Assembly (NCBI RefSeq): GCF_000237925.1
Contig: NW_017386026.1
Location: 2,232,001-2,296,000, forward strand
Direction of reading: 5' to 3'
Origin: Schistosoma mansoni
Taxonomy: Eukaryota > Platyhelminthes > Trematoda > Strigeidida > Schistosomatidae
DNA length: 64,000 nt
The notes beneath the pieces were generated by a model. It worked only from the letters and a program-made list of their open reading frames with translations, searched no databases and was not told the DNA's origin. This document shows, one piece after another, positions 22,200 through 36,900 of the stretch (position 1 is its first letter; the number at the start of each line of letters is the position of its first letter). The position numbers and the translations under genes are program-made.

Positions 22200-23330
22200 G
22201 TAAAAGAATACACGTCAAGGTCGAAGCTTAACAAAAGCTAATACATATCAGTCGAATGGTATAAAAAGGCAATGTCGAGGGAAAAAAACTCTTCAAATAC
22301 TTAAATAATATATTTGTAATATTCCAATGAGTAGAAAAATTAGATTTTCTGACGTTTCGTGACTTAGTGTAAGCCACTTCTTCGGAAAATAAATAATTCA
22401 TAAATAATAATTTATAACAATCTACCCAATGCTCAATTTGATCGAAATTATCTTCAAACATTTGTTATTTCATATTTTTTCTTATTGTTACTATTAGTTG
22501 CTTTGTGTCTGAACAAACTATTGTGATATGCATACGTATATTACAAATGACCATTAGTGAATTAATTAAGGTACTTCATTAACTAACAAAAATGTCTAAT
22601 TATCATTAACCTGTTTTATTTTTCTATGACATATAGAGATGTAAAATAAAACAGAACAATCTCTGCCTGGATCAGTTGGTTTTCTTCATTTCTGATTTTA
22701 TAACTTCAGATTTTGGAATTATGAGTTTTGTTTTCGCTTTTTTCTAAAAAACCTATTTTAACTTGGTCGTTTTTTTTGGGGGGGGGGGGGATTTAGTTCT
22801 TTAGTGATAAATTAATATATCTGTGCTTATTGTACTCAGGATACTAGTTTTTTTTGTATATCAGTACTTTAATGTAAATTCAAGAAAAAAAGATGTGCAT
22901 TCAACTACCACAACTATTTTTACTAACAATTAATTCATAGAACGTTTTTTTGTTCTACAGCAAGGAACTACGATAAGCTTTTGTATGATTGATTCTATTC
23001 GTTAAGCAATTTCCACAAGTCATGTTATTTACTATTTACTAACGATAAATATGTATAAATTGCTCAGTCTTCTTTCAGTTTACGTCACTCATATTGCATG
23101 GAACCTCGTATTATTTTGCGCGTTTTATAATCTATTTTTTGTATTTATGTGTTCACTTTTTTTCTCCTAGTTAATGCCGCTGGCCAGTTTCTTATCTGAA
23201 ATGTTATAAATTATTGTGGCATTACGAAACACAGTAATCTTACAACACTATACATATGTTAGGACTGGAGAAAACCTCAGATTATATTCAGTGTGATATC
23301 TGTTCAGTGCAATATTCTCTTGTATCAGTT
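22200..23330. other. Intergenic 3' flank of PAQR copy A
   Basis: A repeat segment starts about 80 bp after the stop codon (22280-22445). Two overlapping AATAAA-like strings near 22387-22405 could serve 3' end formation. A run of 12 G lies at 22779-22790. Nothing else was recognised. Confidence 0.45.
22280..22445 (-). repeat. Dispersed repeat (LFSEEV-type), copy 1
   Basis: On the minus strand the text, including a frame reading FSEEVAYTKSRNV...FSTHWNITNI, closely matches the plus strand at 28828-28960 (FSEEVTYTESRNI...FSTQWDITNI). The shared frame probably reflects common ancestry of the repeat rather than a protein gene. Confidence 0.7.
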
Positions 23331-23331
23331 T

Positions 23332-26056
23332 GTCCCGACCGGTGCTGCTACCTTGACGTGGTGGTCAGGCTTGCCTATCGTGATGAACCAATCGACCTAT
23401 ACTGGCTGGGACAATCGTTCCTCAAGGTCCTACCATACCAGACATGTTAGTTGAAATGCAGTAAGACTAAAATCAGCAAACCCAAGGTCCGAAGGCGAGG
23501 TCGTACTGTTGACTGTACAGAGGCGTGACAGCAGTGAAGTGTCTCCTTCAGACAACTAGCATACAGCGATGCTGCCTTCCCACAAGGAGGAGTGGGGTTA
23601 GACAAGGTCGACCCTAAAATGCACACCTTATCTCACGGATATCCGTCTCCGTCGGTAAGGTTACAAGAAGTACGGAGCTAACACGGAAATTATTCACAAG
23701 AAGGTTGTGTGTGACCGACATCGAGCAGTTGTCTCTTGGACACTGCAGTCATACTCTAAGGTCACTAAAACCACCCCCAACCCGATTTCCTTTACGGACA
23801 CCTCTAGAAGAACCCTTTCACGGTGTGGGCAACCTGGAATTGATAGCCGCCCTCATACCTCTAACAGCAGTCAAGATCACCGTATTCATAATCAATCTCC
23901 CTCTTTAATTCATATTATTCCTCCTACGCTGACTTTCAACTCTAAACTTCCTCCTCAAGTGTCACCATGGCCAACGATTCGAGTGCGCGAAACACTCCCA
24001 CGTCTACTGAAACCTCGCTCCAGACTACACGTTGGAGCCTTCAACGTACGCACTCTGTCAAATCGACCGACAGGCCTCCTTTGCTAAAACCCTAGAATCT
24101 CATACGATTGGTGTATGCTGTGTCTCCGAAACACACATACAGGATCTTGGTGTGGTCATTCACTTGACCTTACCTTACCATAACGTAGAGCCGACGAGAT
24201 ACACCCTCCGTGTATCTGACGACCCGATGGCTAGTTCTTGTGGACTAGCAGGTTTAGGCATAGCATTTAGTACAAGGGCAGAACAAGCACTATTAGAATG
24301 GATCCCTGTTAACAGTCGCCTGTGTGCTGTCTGGCTACTGTACAACTACCCATTATTCCCAGAAAACCTGAGTGGAACATTGAAGTAGGTCCCCCGACTC
24401 TAGCTCAAGTTCAAAAGGCTATAACTAATCTGAAACGAGGAAGAGCAGCTGATCCAGAGGGATTAGCTTCAGAGGTCTTTAAATATAGTGGTCCAATTTT
24501 AGCGATTAGGTTGACTAATATTTTGGCTAAAATCTGGGAGTTGGACGTGATCCCATCTGACTGGTCACAATCACATATTTTTCCAATATATAAGAGGGGG
24601 TCAAAATCACATTGTCGGGCGCCTAACTAAGACTCGTGAACTGCAGACACGAGGAAATCAGGCTGGCTTCAGACCTGGTAGTCGCTGTATCGACCACATA
24701 TTCACTATTCGTCAAGTTTTAGAGCACGGACATACTTATTGGCGTCCGACAATGATAGTTTTTTCCTGACTTAAGAGCAGCCTTTGACTCTGTAGACCGA
24801 GAGGTTCTATGGCAGTGTCTGTCACTGAAAGGCGTATGTCAGAATTACATAAATCTTGTGAAGGCTCTTTACTCGGACACTACCAGCCTAGTCAGAGCTT
24901 ACGGTGAACTGTCATCTGATTTTGCAACCTCAAGTGGTATATGACAAGGCTGTCCACTATCATCACTTTGTTTAATTTCATCATAGACCTACTAGTGGAA
25001 ATAACACTCTCGTCGATTGAATTTTCAGGAACTGATCTCCTACTAGGAGGTCCACTTATCGACTTATAATACGCAGGTGATATAGTCCTGTTTGGCGAAG
25101 ACGCTAATAAAATGCAGTCTTTGTAGCACTGAGCAACAATGCCAGGATGTTTGGAAGGCGTTTCCCTCCCTCTTAATGTAAATTGTTACTTCAGGCCTGG
25201 ACTAAGGCCAATAAGTGAAGTAATCGAATGCATCGACAACTTCACTTGTTTTGGAAGTCTGATCATCCCTAGTGGGTTGGTGTCTGACGAAATCTCTGCG
25301 CGGATTCAGAAAGCTTGTTTGGATTCTGTCAATTTACGTCACCTATGGCGAAGGAGAGATATCCGTCTATCAATTAAGAGACGAATATACTGCGCAACAG
25401 TTCTCTCTATTCTACTTTACGGCTGCGAAACGTGGCCATTAGGAGTAGAACGTACTCTTAAGCTACTAAAATTTGACCACAGATGTCTTAGAAATATTGC
25501 TCGTATCTGCTGGGATCACCGGGTAAGTAATAGTGAGGTTAGACGCAGGGTATTAGGGAATGATGGTAAATCAGTTGATAAGGTTGTGAATCTTCATCGA
25601 CTGAGATGGTTGGGCCACGTGTTACTACGACGCTCAATGTTGACTAGTGTTAGAGATGGTTGGAAGAAAATGATGGGCAGCCAAACCACAACGTGGCATC
25701 AGTCCTTGAAGTCACTAACTTCTGGTCTGAGCCGTGTCGTTAGATGCAGACTACTTGGTTGGGGTCCTCGTGACTATCGTAACCAATGGTTGGAGACTCT
25801 GTGACATGGCTCACAATCCATTACAATGGCCCAGGTGTATGCACTCTGTCTTCCCTTAAACCGCAAGATTAAAATTGCTTTATATCTTTCTTTCTACCAA
25901 CTAATTCTTTCTTCTTGTACTAAATCCTTATACACAATCTTTTATATACTACCATTGAAGTAACTACTAAGGATTTGGTGCTCATCTTGTTGTGCCAATG
26001 AGGCGTGGCAACTTGGACCGATGCATATATGTGCCTGGTCCTACGTTGTAGCTGGC
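23332..26056 (+). mobile_element. RTE-like non-LTR retrotransposon, decayed but nearly full span
   Basis: In order: a GC-richer 5' untranslated region; an apurinic-type endonuclease start (LHVGAFNVRTLS near 24018, then CCVSETHIQD); RT segments (LKRGRAADPEGLASEVFKYSG, IPSDWSQS, then QAGFRPGSRCIDHI-like text with frameshifts and a degenerate YADD region near 25070); and an intact 221-codon C-terminal frame at 25139-25804 with NLRHLWRRRDIRLS, LLYGCETW and LHRLRWLGHVL. A 3' untranslated region runs to about 26056. Frameshifts and stops before 25.1 kb mean no active product. The 3' 570 bp is almost identical to 57073-57641. Confidence 0.85.
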
Positions 26057-27983
26057 TGTATCAATTTGGTGTGTTACTCATTCAACATATCATACAGAAC
26101 TTGTTTGTGTACACTCACTAATTATCGCATGCCGGTGAATTCCGTGTATAAATGAGTGTAGCTGGTCTATAATTTGTCGAGTTTTCGGGGTTTATGTAAA
26201 ATCTTCAATATGCTGTCAGTCGTTGTCTTCTTCCGTATTTCGTGAGAATTTAAGTTTTCCTGTTGTAATTACCAGTTTTTTTTAGCTATATCAATATATA
26301 TACATATATTGACGGTAAATCTTATCACTCTTGAATGATGCGATTTTTATTCGCGTCGGGCTATAACAACTTTCTTTGTGCATTTATATCTTTAGGAGTG
26401 GTAAGTAACAACGGAACTATTGAGACTTTGAACAATACCACATCATACTTTCGGGACATGTCTTTTTCATTTAGATTATTTTTTTCGACTGAATTGCTAT
26501 TCGATTCCTGATACTTAATATCTATCTTGTATACGTTGGCTTCCTCCGGGTTGATGTCTTTAGTGGGAAAATCGACTAGTCAAATCACGTTGGCGAGTCT
26601 TTAAGGGTGATAGCTTTCCTATACTGTAACTAAGGAGATAATAATGTTATTAGAGGACCGGCAACTTTTAGAATAAAGCACTTCATCATTTGGGGTCACG
26701 GGTTCATATGCACCCCACTCATTTCGTATTACTAGAGCTCATACAAAAAAAAACTTAGACCTGATTACTGAGTTCGGAACACCAGAGTAGTTTTATTAAT
26801 TATCTCCACTGAAGTCTTGAGCTAGGGATCCATAATAATAATTCAAATATAAATCAAGTCAACCAGTATCAAAGCATAAGATCCAAAACCCTAACTGATA
26901 TGTTGAGGATTTCATAGATATATTGCATTTATCACAGTGATAATTGTCTGACTCATAACAGCGTTATGCGTTAAAGATAGTATGCTTTTACATAGAATGC
27001 AACAAATACAAAACGTTTAGAGCTGAAATGTTATTAAAGGACTAAGGAAAATCACTGTAAGGTGGTGAGTTACAATTAATATCGTTAAATCATACGAATG
27101 TAGTACATACACAGGGAAATGGTCTGAGATAAATATAAAAGGGGTTTAAAGCTCTGTTATGGACCAAAATGAACAGGGGCTAGATGTACTTCTCTTATAT
27201 ACATATGTTTGGCTTTCTCGAGTCGATCGTGAACGATCGCACTGACACGGATAAATTCATTATTTGTTTTATCTCAGAATTTCCTTTTATACATTTTATC
27301 TTCCTCCTTGTCAAGTCATATTTCCTGCATTTAGTCTTACTATCAGTGATTCTACTGTCATTCCAACTCTGCTTTTCGATCTGTCAATTTTATTTCGCTG
27401 TCCTGAAACAGTATGTAAAACAGTACATACTTAATGTCAGTGATGTTCCAAACAAAATGGATCTAGACAACTGGATGACATGAATGACGTAAACCCTGAT
27501 AGCAAACCATGATTCAGTTCAATACAGAACATGAGGTAATTATGCACTAAGAAATTATACACATAAATTACAAAGTAAAGGATGTACTAATTTTAAACAA
27601 AACCATGTAAAATCTCGAAACAACAATTTAAACCATGTTGAAAATGACAATTATGAAAGATAATGTGATAGTGAGAAATTAATTTTATTCAAAGACCTAA
27701 TATTCCAAAGAGTCACACTAGATAATCACGAAACAAACCATTAATAACATAAACATACATATAAAAATGAAAAAAAGTTGGCAAACATAAAGTAAGTATG
27801 GTAGTCTTCAGAAAAAAAGTCAAAATAAAAAGTCTCGACGTTCAATCTATAAATATCGAGATAGTATGAATTGGGTATTATGTAAATCAAATGAAAGATA
27901 GATGATCAGTCAATAGACATGCACATATCACAAGTGCGTAATCACTTGTAATAATAATTTTGTCATACTGTGGAAATAGTTGA
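26057..27983. other. Intergenic between convergent PAQR genes, nothing firm
   Basis: No gene was recognised. A 99-codon plus-strand frame at 27184-27483 is rich in Phe, Leu and Ile and has no family resemblance. Poly(A) signals for copy B would lie in the right part on the minus strand but none was assigned. Confidence 0.4.
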
Positions 27984-30900
27984 TCATAATGTGTTAGGAA
28001 ATATATCCAGACCGAAAATTTTTAATTGATTTGAATCGAAATTGAGTCCAACAGGTTTACAATCGCCAGTAGATAGACGGTAATCGGCAAGTTTAACTAA
28101 GCCGTGGTAGTGAACTAAAGTTGCAACCACCGCGAACACATGAAATATTTGATGACTTTGAAACTAGACGTAGACAAATATGAATTAAAGATTGAAAAAT
28201 TAACTTATGATACGGTATTGAATTAACTGAAGGAACATTCAATTGAAGTTATTGTTTAAACGACGCTGAAAAAGATAATTTAGGTAGTCAACTTTTTCCC
28301 GAGATTAGGCGTATTCCAAGTGTTATAATACTAATACGTGGATATTGGTAGCTCGGTAGTAAGTTTTGAACTTTTATCCGTAAGCTTAAACCTTGCTCTG
28401 TCTACTTCAGTTCGGGTAGCTAGTTAGCATCACTAGTCCTCACATCTAGGTGTAGCTTATAACCATGTACACGAGTTTATACCTGGTCAATGAGATAATT
28501 AAAATAAATACATGGATAGTATTCTCTAGTAACCTTATATGTGCGTGTAGTTTGTTTCAGCTCAGTAAGAAATCTATGATAAAATACAATTACACCAAAA
28601 CTCAAACAACTTGTAGATTCACACTTATATTGTTTATTAGCCATGTCCAAATGCTACCGACCTGCGAAGATCTATTCCATAGCCGACGGTAATTCATTTT
28701 ATTCTCTAGTCGTTGTTCAAAGCTTTGTGATACCGTACACTAGTTTTCCTGATCAGATTTAATTTGTAAAAATGGTTCAAATAAACAAAATAAATCTGTA
28801 TAGATGGATGCTAATTTTCACTCATAAATTCGGTTGTTTATTCTCTGAAGAAGTGACTTACACTGAGTCACGAAACATCAAAGAATTTAAAAACTTAAAT
28901 TTTTCTACTCAATGGGATATTACAAATATATTTTTTTCACTTATAACTATCTACCGAATTCTCACTTAATAAAAAGGCGGGCATAGCCTTTAAAATTTAA
29001 GATGTCTTAGTTTCGTGACTATCCTTCGATAGTCAAGATTGAACTTCTTCAGTTCAGTATGATGCATTCTAATCTAAGTATTTTATAATTAATTACCCTT
29101 GATGCAAACAGGCAAGTCTATTCATTAATGATTTTGAGAATCACTAATTTTCTAATTAGTAGCCTGATAAGCACGCCAAACGTGGAATCAAAAGAGCTCT
29201 GCTAGGTTTTCTAGTTGTATTTTTCTACATCCAGTAAGGCGCAGAAATGTCATGTTCGTACTACAGCATGGTCAGAGTTTGAGTGAGATTCAGGAGCGAG
29301 TTTTCTACTGACCCCTTTTAGCAACGAATAACAGCGACAACTCTTATTTGTGTTTATCCTCTGGTGAGGTCGGTGTCTAGGTTAGAGAATCTCTCCATAT
29401 TTAGAAATACTATTTGTTAAGGATAAACTTGACTGAGTCCAGTTATAACAGCTAGTCACCGTTATCTGTTAGATAGGCTAAAACATCGAAAATAGTGTTT
29501 CAGTTTGGCGCATGCAAATGTTGCATTTCATTTACTGGTTAAGTGTGTATATGAAACATCCTGAACTAATTCATTTAGGGTCCATACTCTATTAAACAAT
29601 ATACACAAAACAACCACAGATTTTGTACATCAAGGAATTATCATGCAATCAACAGAAGGTTTATAATGTGCTTAACAAAAACTGCCGCTGAAAAACCTGT
29701 TACTCTGAGATAAACTATCGACAAAGGAATGAAACATTTAAATTTCAATATCCAGAAGTTGTTTGTATTTTAGTTCCTCTTAATATTCTGTTCAGGAAAA
29801 AAAAATAATAATTACATACAATATGATAAAACTAACCCAAATATCAAAACGTCCAGGAAATATTCTTTCCGGTACACGGACAGCATAGATGGTTGCACCA
29901 CTTAAATACAAAACGGCCATGAGAACAAGCCAACCTAAAGAACCTTGAATAACAGAATGGAAGAATCCATCTAATATTACTGTGTGAATGCATGGAATAA
30001 CTCCTGAAAGACCTAATCCCATGAAAACACCAGCCCGAATTGGACGATAATGAGGTGTCGTAAAAGATGGGTGCATTGAAACAACGACTGCTGCTATCCC
30101 CAAAACGGCAACCAAAATCGTATAAAATAACTTGGCCCACAATATGCAATAGAATGAATAATATAAATATGGTATAAACGAGCCTAAATTCAGAAACGCT
30201 ATGCCAGCATAGTCCAACCTAAAGAAGAGAATATAAACCTTACCATAAATTATTTACGACATATTAATGAGATATGAGTATAATAAAAGGCCAAAACACA
30301 AAAACGTCTAGAAAAATTAAAATGTGGCATTCTAGCTATAACAGAAATGTTATCAGTTTATGGCTCCATAGGTGATTGACCTAAACCTTGTTAGACACTG
30401 TAGGCATGCTAGTTAGTCTTTTCTAGGTGGTACGAATTGATTATTTTAAAAGCATAGATTTCATATAGCTGCGATAGCATAATAAATAAACTGATAAAAA
30501 CAGCTTTAGTTAACTAAAAGTCAATAAAATGAACAGTGCTACGATATATTTCAAGGAAGTCACTAAGCTAGTGGACGAAGAAAAATAAGTTGCTTGAAAC
30601 TTAACAGCACACAATAAACTTATGCAGTGAAATGGATCTTAAAAGATTTGACCTGCGATTTTCGTGCATTATATCTATTTAAAGGGATCACAGTTACAAA
30701 ATCGATAACCAATCTTTTTACCAACTAACATTTATTTATCATTTATTTGAACACAAATATTGGTACAAAGGGGCACCAGATATATATGCGCCGCACAAAT
30801 CTCATTTGATTTGTGTGAGGGCTGTGATACTTCCCAGATGCCCAAACTGAAGCAGGTGGTTTTCTTAGGGGGCCACACCCAGAGCCTTTGACCAAAAGGT

Positions 30901-33900
30901 CTGGTCCATAAGGCAGTGGAGCATCGGAAGGAGATGCAGTCCCATGGGAGCCAGTGATTGATTCATACGCCATTTGTTCCCTCAGGATACTGGAGCCCAT
31001 GTGCACCATTGGTTTGGAATCAGGGTTTTCCAACTCCACTAGGTTGACCCTCCGTGTCCACCAACCCGTTTAAAGCGCCGGACATTCGCTTTTCGTCCTC
31101 TCAATTTCGTAAACAACACCCCTGACGTGAGAAGCAAGTGACTAGGACTTCCCTGGCAGTGGCTGTATTCGCGTGGCCATGTGAGAGTATTTTGAGAGGG
31201 AGAACGTACTCTCCCCATCCTCGGCCTTACCAGGGAATTCGGGGGCATAAATGTTATCAAGAAGCACAGGAAAGGGTTTAAGAAACTCAAGGGCAAATAT
31301 TTAGGTAATAAGTCCGTATATTCCGTTCACAATGATACAACAGCCGATTCGTTGTATTTCTGGTTTGCATTATAAATTTTCTTTGATCTGGTAACTTAAT
31401 ATATTGTATACCATTTATAAGTTATGACTAATTAACTATGAACATATTACTCAGTCTTGTATGACAAATATCTTAGTTGTGGATTGTGGTGTTGCATTTT
31501 TTGCATAGAATTAAATGGCTTTTTCAAGTTTGAATGATCCATAATAACTCAAAATGTATAAAGTACTTGGTTGATTTTTCCGAAGATTGTTCTAAGGTAG
31601 TTTTTGAGAAGGATGGATTTCGCATGGAGTATCAATTGTTAGTATCTACACTAAGATAGTGGCCTCACTTTTACTGGTGTAGGATGAGAATCATAATAAC
31701 ACATGCCAAGTTCAGATGTTACTCATTAAGAATATCTATGAGTGGTATCGTACGGCGATACGGAATTTTATGTAGCTTGCTTTCTTGTTCAGTATAGCTA
31801 AGTTTACTATGTGCGAGTTTGAAACTGTACTGATTTCTGTTCTACCGACATGAATATGAACAATCCTTACTGGATTCTATGTTCGACTGGACATAACCAA
31901 ATGTACCAATCCGAAAGTCTAATATTAGACACGCTTTCTGAAGATTTTCCTTATGGAGAAAAAACGCTGACAAATTATGCAAAACAGTTATGCCTGTTTT
32001 AATGTATACTTTTCCTGTTAACGCACGATACCTAAAACAATGAATAACGTCAACCCAGTTTACATATTACTTTGAACAACAGTAAGATCTTATGATCTGA
32101 ATACTCCAAGAATTATTTAATAACTTTCCTATCAAAATTGTAAGAATTACCTGTTAAACAGCCGTCCAATGCTTTTTGAATGGCAAGAAAGAGTGTGAAA
32201 TAAACAGGAAAGACCGAGACAAACAATAGCACCGAAAAAGAATGTAGAAAATACAAGCTTATCTTGCCATTGTAGTAGAGTCCCTGACTGAATTAACATG
32301 AAGACTGTAATGGCAAAAAAGCTCCCACACCCTAGAATAAACAATGTTTGAAATAAACATTAAGATAAGCAGTAAAAATGACCACATAAAATTAGAGCAT
32401 GCTTCTAATTGTCAAGCAAGAGGTTTTAAAACTGGCTCCGAGTAAAAAGAGTTCCAAATTGCAAAAACCCAGTCCTTATCTAATACATGATTTTATAGTC
32501 ATGCTACATTGAGAAACAATTAGTTAAGAAAAGAGACTGAACGTAGAGCAGTTAAAATCACCGAAGATCATCCCTAATTGTGTTAACTAAGATTTCAGTT
32601 GCTATTACCCAACATAAACGGACGTAAGATTTGAGTGGTGTAGTAATGACAGAGGTCGTTAACAAGTTTTATGGGCCAAAGAGTTTGAAAATGACCTGTT
32701 GGTCGTTAATAGTAACAAAAACTTGGAATTATCAACGGATTGAAAGGATCCGTGGTTATCAAAACTACCAGTCTAAAAAGGAGTGAGATTAGAAACTGAA
32801 GAGTAAGGAGAATCACTTGGAAGAACAATCCAACTATACCTTCCTTCATGGTTACCAATTGATTCAGTCTTCAGACACAAAGAGAAGAGAACATCACTGC
32901 TGAATTGTAGATTTTTAGTTGATTCAAGAGTTCTGATAAGCCTAGAACGAGAAAAAGCAATGGATGATGCTGCATCCTTCTTTCGCTATACTAGGAAGGC
33001 TAAGGATATGCTCAAATCTAGATCGATTGAACTTGCGATGGTTCCAAACCAAACAACCTATCATGGATTTTAGTTCTTAGCGAGCATTAAGAAACACATT
33101 AGGAAAATCGTAAGTACCGATATATGGTAATGCACTAACAAGATCGTGTTTTTGATAACTCTGATTATATTGATTTTTTTAAAGCAACAAACTCCAGATA
33201 TGAGAATGACTTCGGTTGGGCAGAGAATGCTAAGACCAGATCGTGAGATAAAGCAACTACGAATATTTAACAATGGCCTTATTTGTCAGTTTACTGATAA
33301 GTTTATAGTAAATCGGTGTTCTGAGTCCATTTTCTCTGAAGAACTAGTTATCCTTATGGTATGAATTTATTAAAAAGAACTTGGGAGAAAAGAATAGGAA
33401 ATAAAACTCCAAGGTCGCTTCCAGAATGAGTAGTAAGCGTATATGTAAATGAAACCAAAGGATACCGCCTGGTAATTCTACTAACTTAGTAAAATCTTAT
33501 CAGAGCTTTAAGCTTCCTTGAAGACTTATGATTAATTCTAATATCTAAATCTCAAACTGTCCTATCAATTAAGAACGTTTTGATCTCTGTGTATTAAATG
33601 GAGTGAAACAATTGCTAAACACTGTCGATGACTAGACCCAGGTTCTGAGTTGTGATCACTAGGTTTTATGTTTTGAAATTGTGAAATTGTGTTACAGGTT
33701 ATGATACAGGTTATCTGTCAGCATGGAACCACAGGTATGAGTTTTGAATAAGCTCTTGTAAACCACGTTTCTTAAGATTTTTATGGAGGCAGAAGGGCAC
33801 TTTATTGACAAACTAAGTGAGATTTTATAGATATAGTGAGCTATTATTACCACCTTAAAATGGCTTGGTAACTTGGTTTGAAATTCACTTGCCATGCAAT

Positions 33901-36900
33901 GTACAGTTTCCCAAACTAGGTCCGTTTAAGACGATAATTGTCTTGTCATCTATAGAAAAGATGTGTTTCCTACATACTACAGCATAGTTCAATTCCAAAT
34001 AATTAATTTAGTTGTGATAGGTTTGTTCACATTTACATAATCTAATAACCACTGAATTTGAACGTATTTCAGTCCAAGTTTGAATGTGACAGGATGTTAG
34101 GTGATATATTGGTAATAGCAATAACCAAAACTCGTGTTCTCCAATATCGTTTTAAACCAAGAAAGTACCATCATCTGGTCTTTGACTGCCAAGTTTCCAT
34201 TGACCAAATAGTCAGTTTGTTATTACGCTTTACCAATGTATTCAAATCTTCAAACAACTAAAATACTATCCACTAGACGGGGATAACCAAAATCGCCTAA
34301 GTGAATAGTAAATTTACTTTTTTATTACCTGTAAGAGAGGTATAGAAGTAATGGAGTACTTTTTTATCTCAGGACTTACTTTTTATTTTGAATGAAATTA
34401 TACGGCCCAATAAAACGCAAACAACTTGCGATTAAAATTTATTAGGAAAATCCAGTCTTTTGTGAAGTACTCTCTACCACTGACAATCATCAAAATAAGT
34501 GTTATGTGAAAATCCCCATAAAATATTCAAAAACAAAGAAATTATTGGGTATTCACAGAATAACTTTTTGAAGTTATGCAATGTAACTTTTGGTACTTTG
34601 TTTAGGTAACTTAAAACAAAAACATAAATCTAGAAAATCACTGGAAAGTGTATACCAAATGATGGCAAATAGTTGGTTGTTCATGTCAATCATAGCCCTA
34701 GAATAAGTACAACTTACCCAACAAATGAGTCCATATATTTCCCGTTTCTGTATGCACTCTGAAAATGGACTTGAAACAAGCCCAAAAGGTGTTTAACTGA
34801 GGTCGATGATAATGCAAAATGTAATCATTGTCACGCAACCATGCAGGAAGACTGTGATGATTAACTACTCGCCAACCTCTGAGCCAAACATGACGTACGA
34901 ACTCCTCAGCACTGTGTGCCAACATTTGAGCCAGCTATACCATAAAATGACAGAGAAAGAACACCCTATTTGAGACAAATGTTCTCAGTAACATATTTAA
35001 AATGATCCACTGCAGAATCTGTAGATGAGCAATATCACCTATTTTCTCACGTGAACCTCCAAACAGAACAAATAAATGTAGCGAGTAATGTAATAACCAG
35101 TAAATTATGAGTTTAAAGTCAGATAGAAACGCAAAAGGAATACTGTTGTGAACTGAGTCACTACCTGTTTTTTTCTTCTTAGAGATAATAGTGACATTAT
35201 TAGGCCTGTGTGCAAATAGTTTGTAAACTAATTTGAAATAGTGAGCTATCTTATTATAAGTTTTACCAATATTTCCCTAGACAGACTAAAATGCATTTCA
35301 AGCCTAAGGTTCATAAACTTATTCCTTTTACTAAAATGTGTAGTAATTGAGAAATTAACATTTAAATATCTACTGAAAACCTATCAAACATAGTGAAGCG
35401 TTATGATATTATAAGTCACAAACAAAACAGTACTATGTGTTTTATCTTTCTTATGGCAATCGACTACAAACTGGCTCCATCAAGAATAAAACCAACACAT
35501 GAATATAACGACAAACCTGTTTTTAAATTGGTTACCGATTGTTAGGTCAATATGACTTCGCTTCAGAAATGGAGTAGTTCACCCCCTACATTGCTTATTG
35601 GAAATGAATTGATTTAGGGTGTTTACGAATTCACTTCACAAGTTTTATCAGCCTGAGCAAGTTAGCATATGACAAATTTACTGTACGGGTTTAGAAAGGG
35701 GGCTCGGTTTTTCCACACTTGTTAGTTGTGACGCTGGTAGGATGTTCATCTGTTAATGAATGACTGAATGTACTGTACAGCAGTCTATCTTGTACTACTT
35801 TACAGCTGGAAGAATGACCTGTAAAATAAGCGACCACTCCCAGACCGCTAGTATTCGACAATAGGTATGATTCGATACTGATTAAACATCATACATGACT
35901 TGAAGTCATCGAACCGTAATAACCTTGTTCCACGATTCGAAGGGAAGGCAAGTTAGATTTACGCAGTCAGCAAAGGGGCGAGTATACTAGTAGGCAACTC
36001 GCTGTATTATTCTATGACTGTAAACATGGTTTATGTAAACAGAAGACAGGAAAAGGTTACAAGTTTTGTCCAAATCCCTTTTGTTACGTCTGGCCGATTG
36101 TGAACGCTATATTCGCTTCCCTAAGCTAGTTCCGTACCCCCGAGCTAGAACTATACACCGACTTGAAGACCAGAGAAAAGGCACAAAGTGTATGGGAAAC
36201 ACCTTACTACAGGGTTCATTCATGTACAGAAAATACAAGGATTTTATAGTAATTTAATAGTCCTTGAGTTTTACCGAAAGTTCTAGAATACTGCTAAACA
36301 TAGTAGCAGTGTGTTAATCAGCCAATCAGGATCTCGTTATTTTAGTAACATAACTTCACACAACTTCCAATTAATCGCTGATTGGTTGAAATGCCCCTTG
36401 ATGACTAACGAGCTTGTCATGTCGCTTGAGAGAAAAATGCAGGGTCATCCCGACACCTTTAAAGCATTGCTCGCATTTATTATTTATTTATTTGGACAGA
36501 TAAAAATTGGTACAAGAGGGCACCAAATACATATGCGTCACACAGTAACAATAAGGCCAGTCGCAGTTATCATTGATTTGTGTGAGGGCTGTGATACTGC
36601 TCGGGTGCCCAGACCGAAGCATATCAAGGGGCAAGCGAGTTAGCAATACTAAGGTTAGGCATATGGTGTCAGGCAAAAGGATAAAATGATCTATGAGACA
36701 GTGAATTTCGACTGACTGAGGAGACTGGAACACAAGTCACATATGCCTAATCATTTTCTACCTCGACACACAATATTGGTCGGAACACATTTGAAGAAAA
36801 CTAGGAGGAAACCAAGGTATTGCAAAATTTCATACAATAATTGGCTCCTAAAAAGAATCCTATTAACAGGTGCAGGTAAACTTGTTGAGGATCGTACGAT

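Noticed and set aside
28340-28440. Possible SINE head (TTGGTAGCTCGGTAG)
   Set aside because: There is only an A-box-like string; no B box or hammerhead follows, so it was not annotated.
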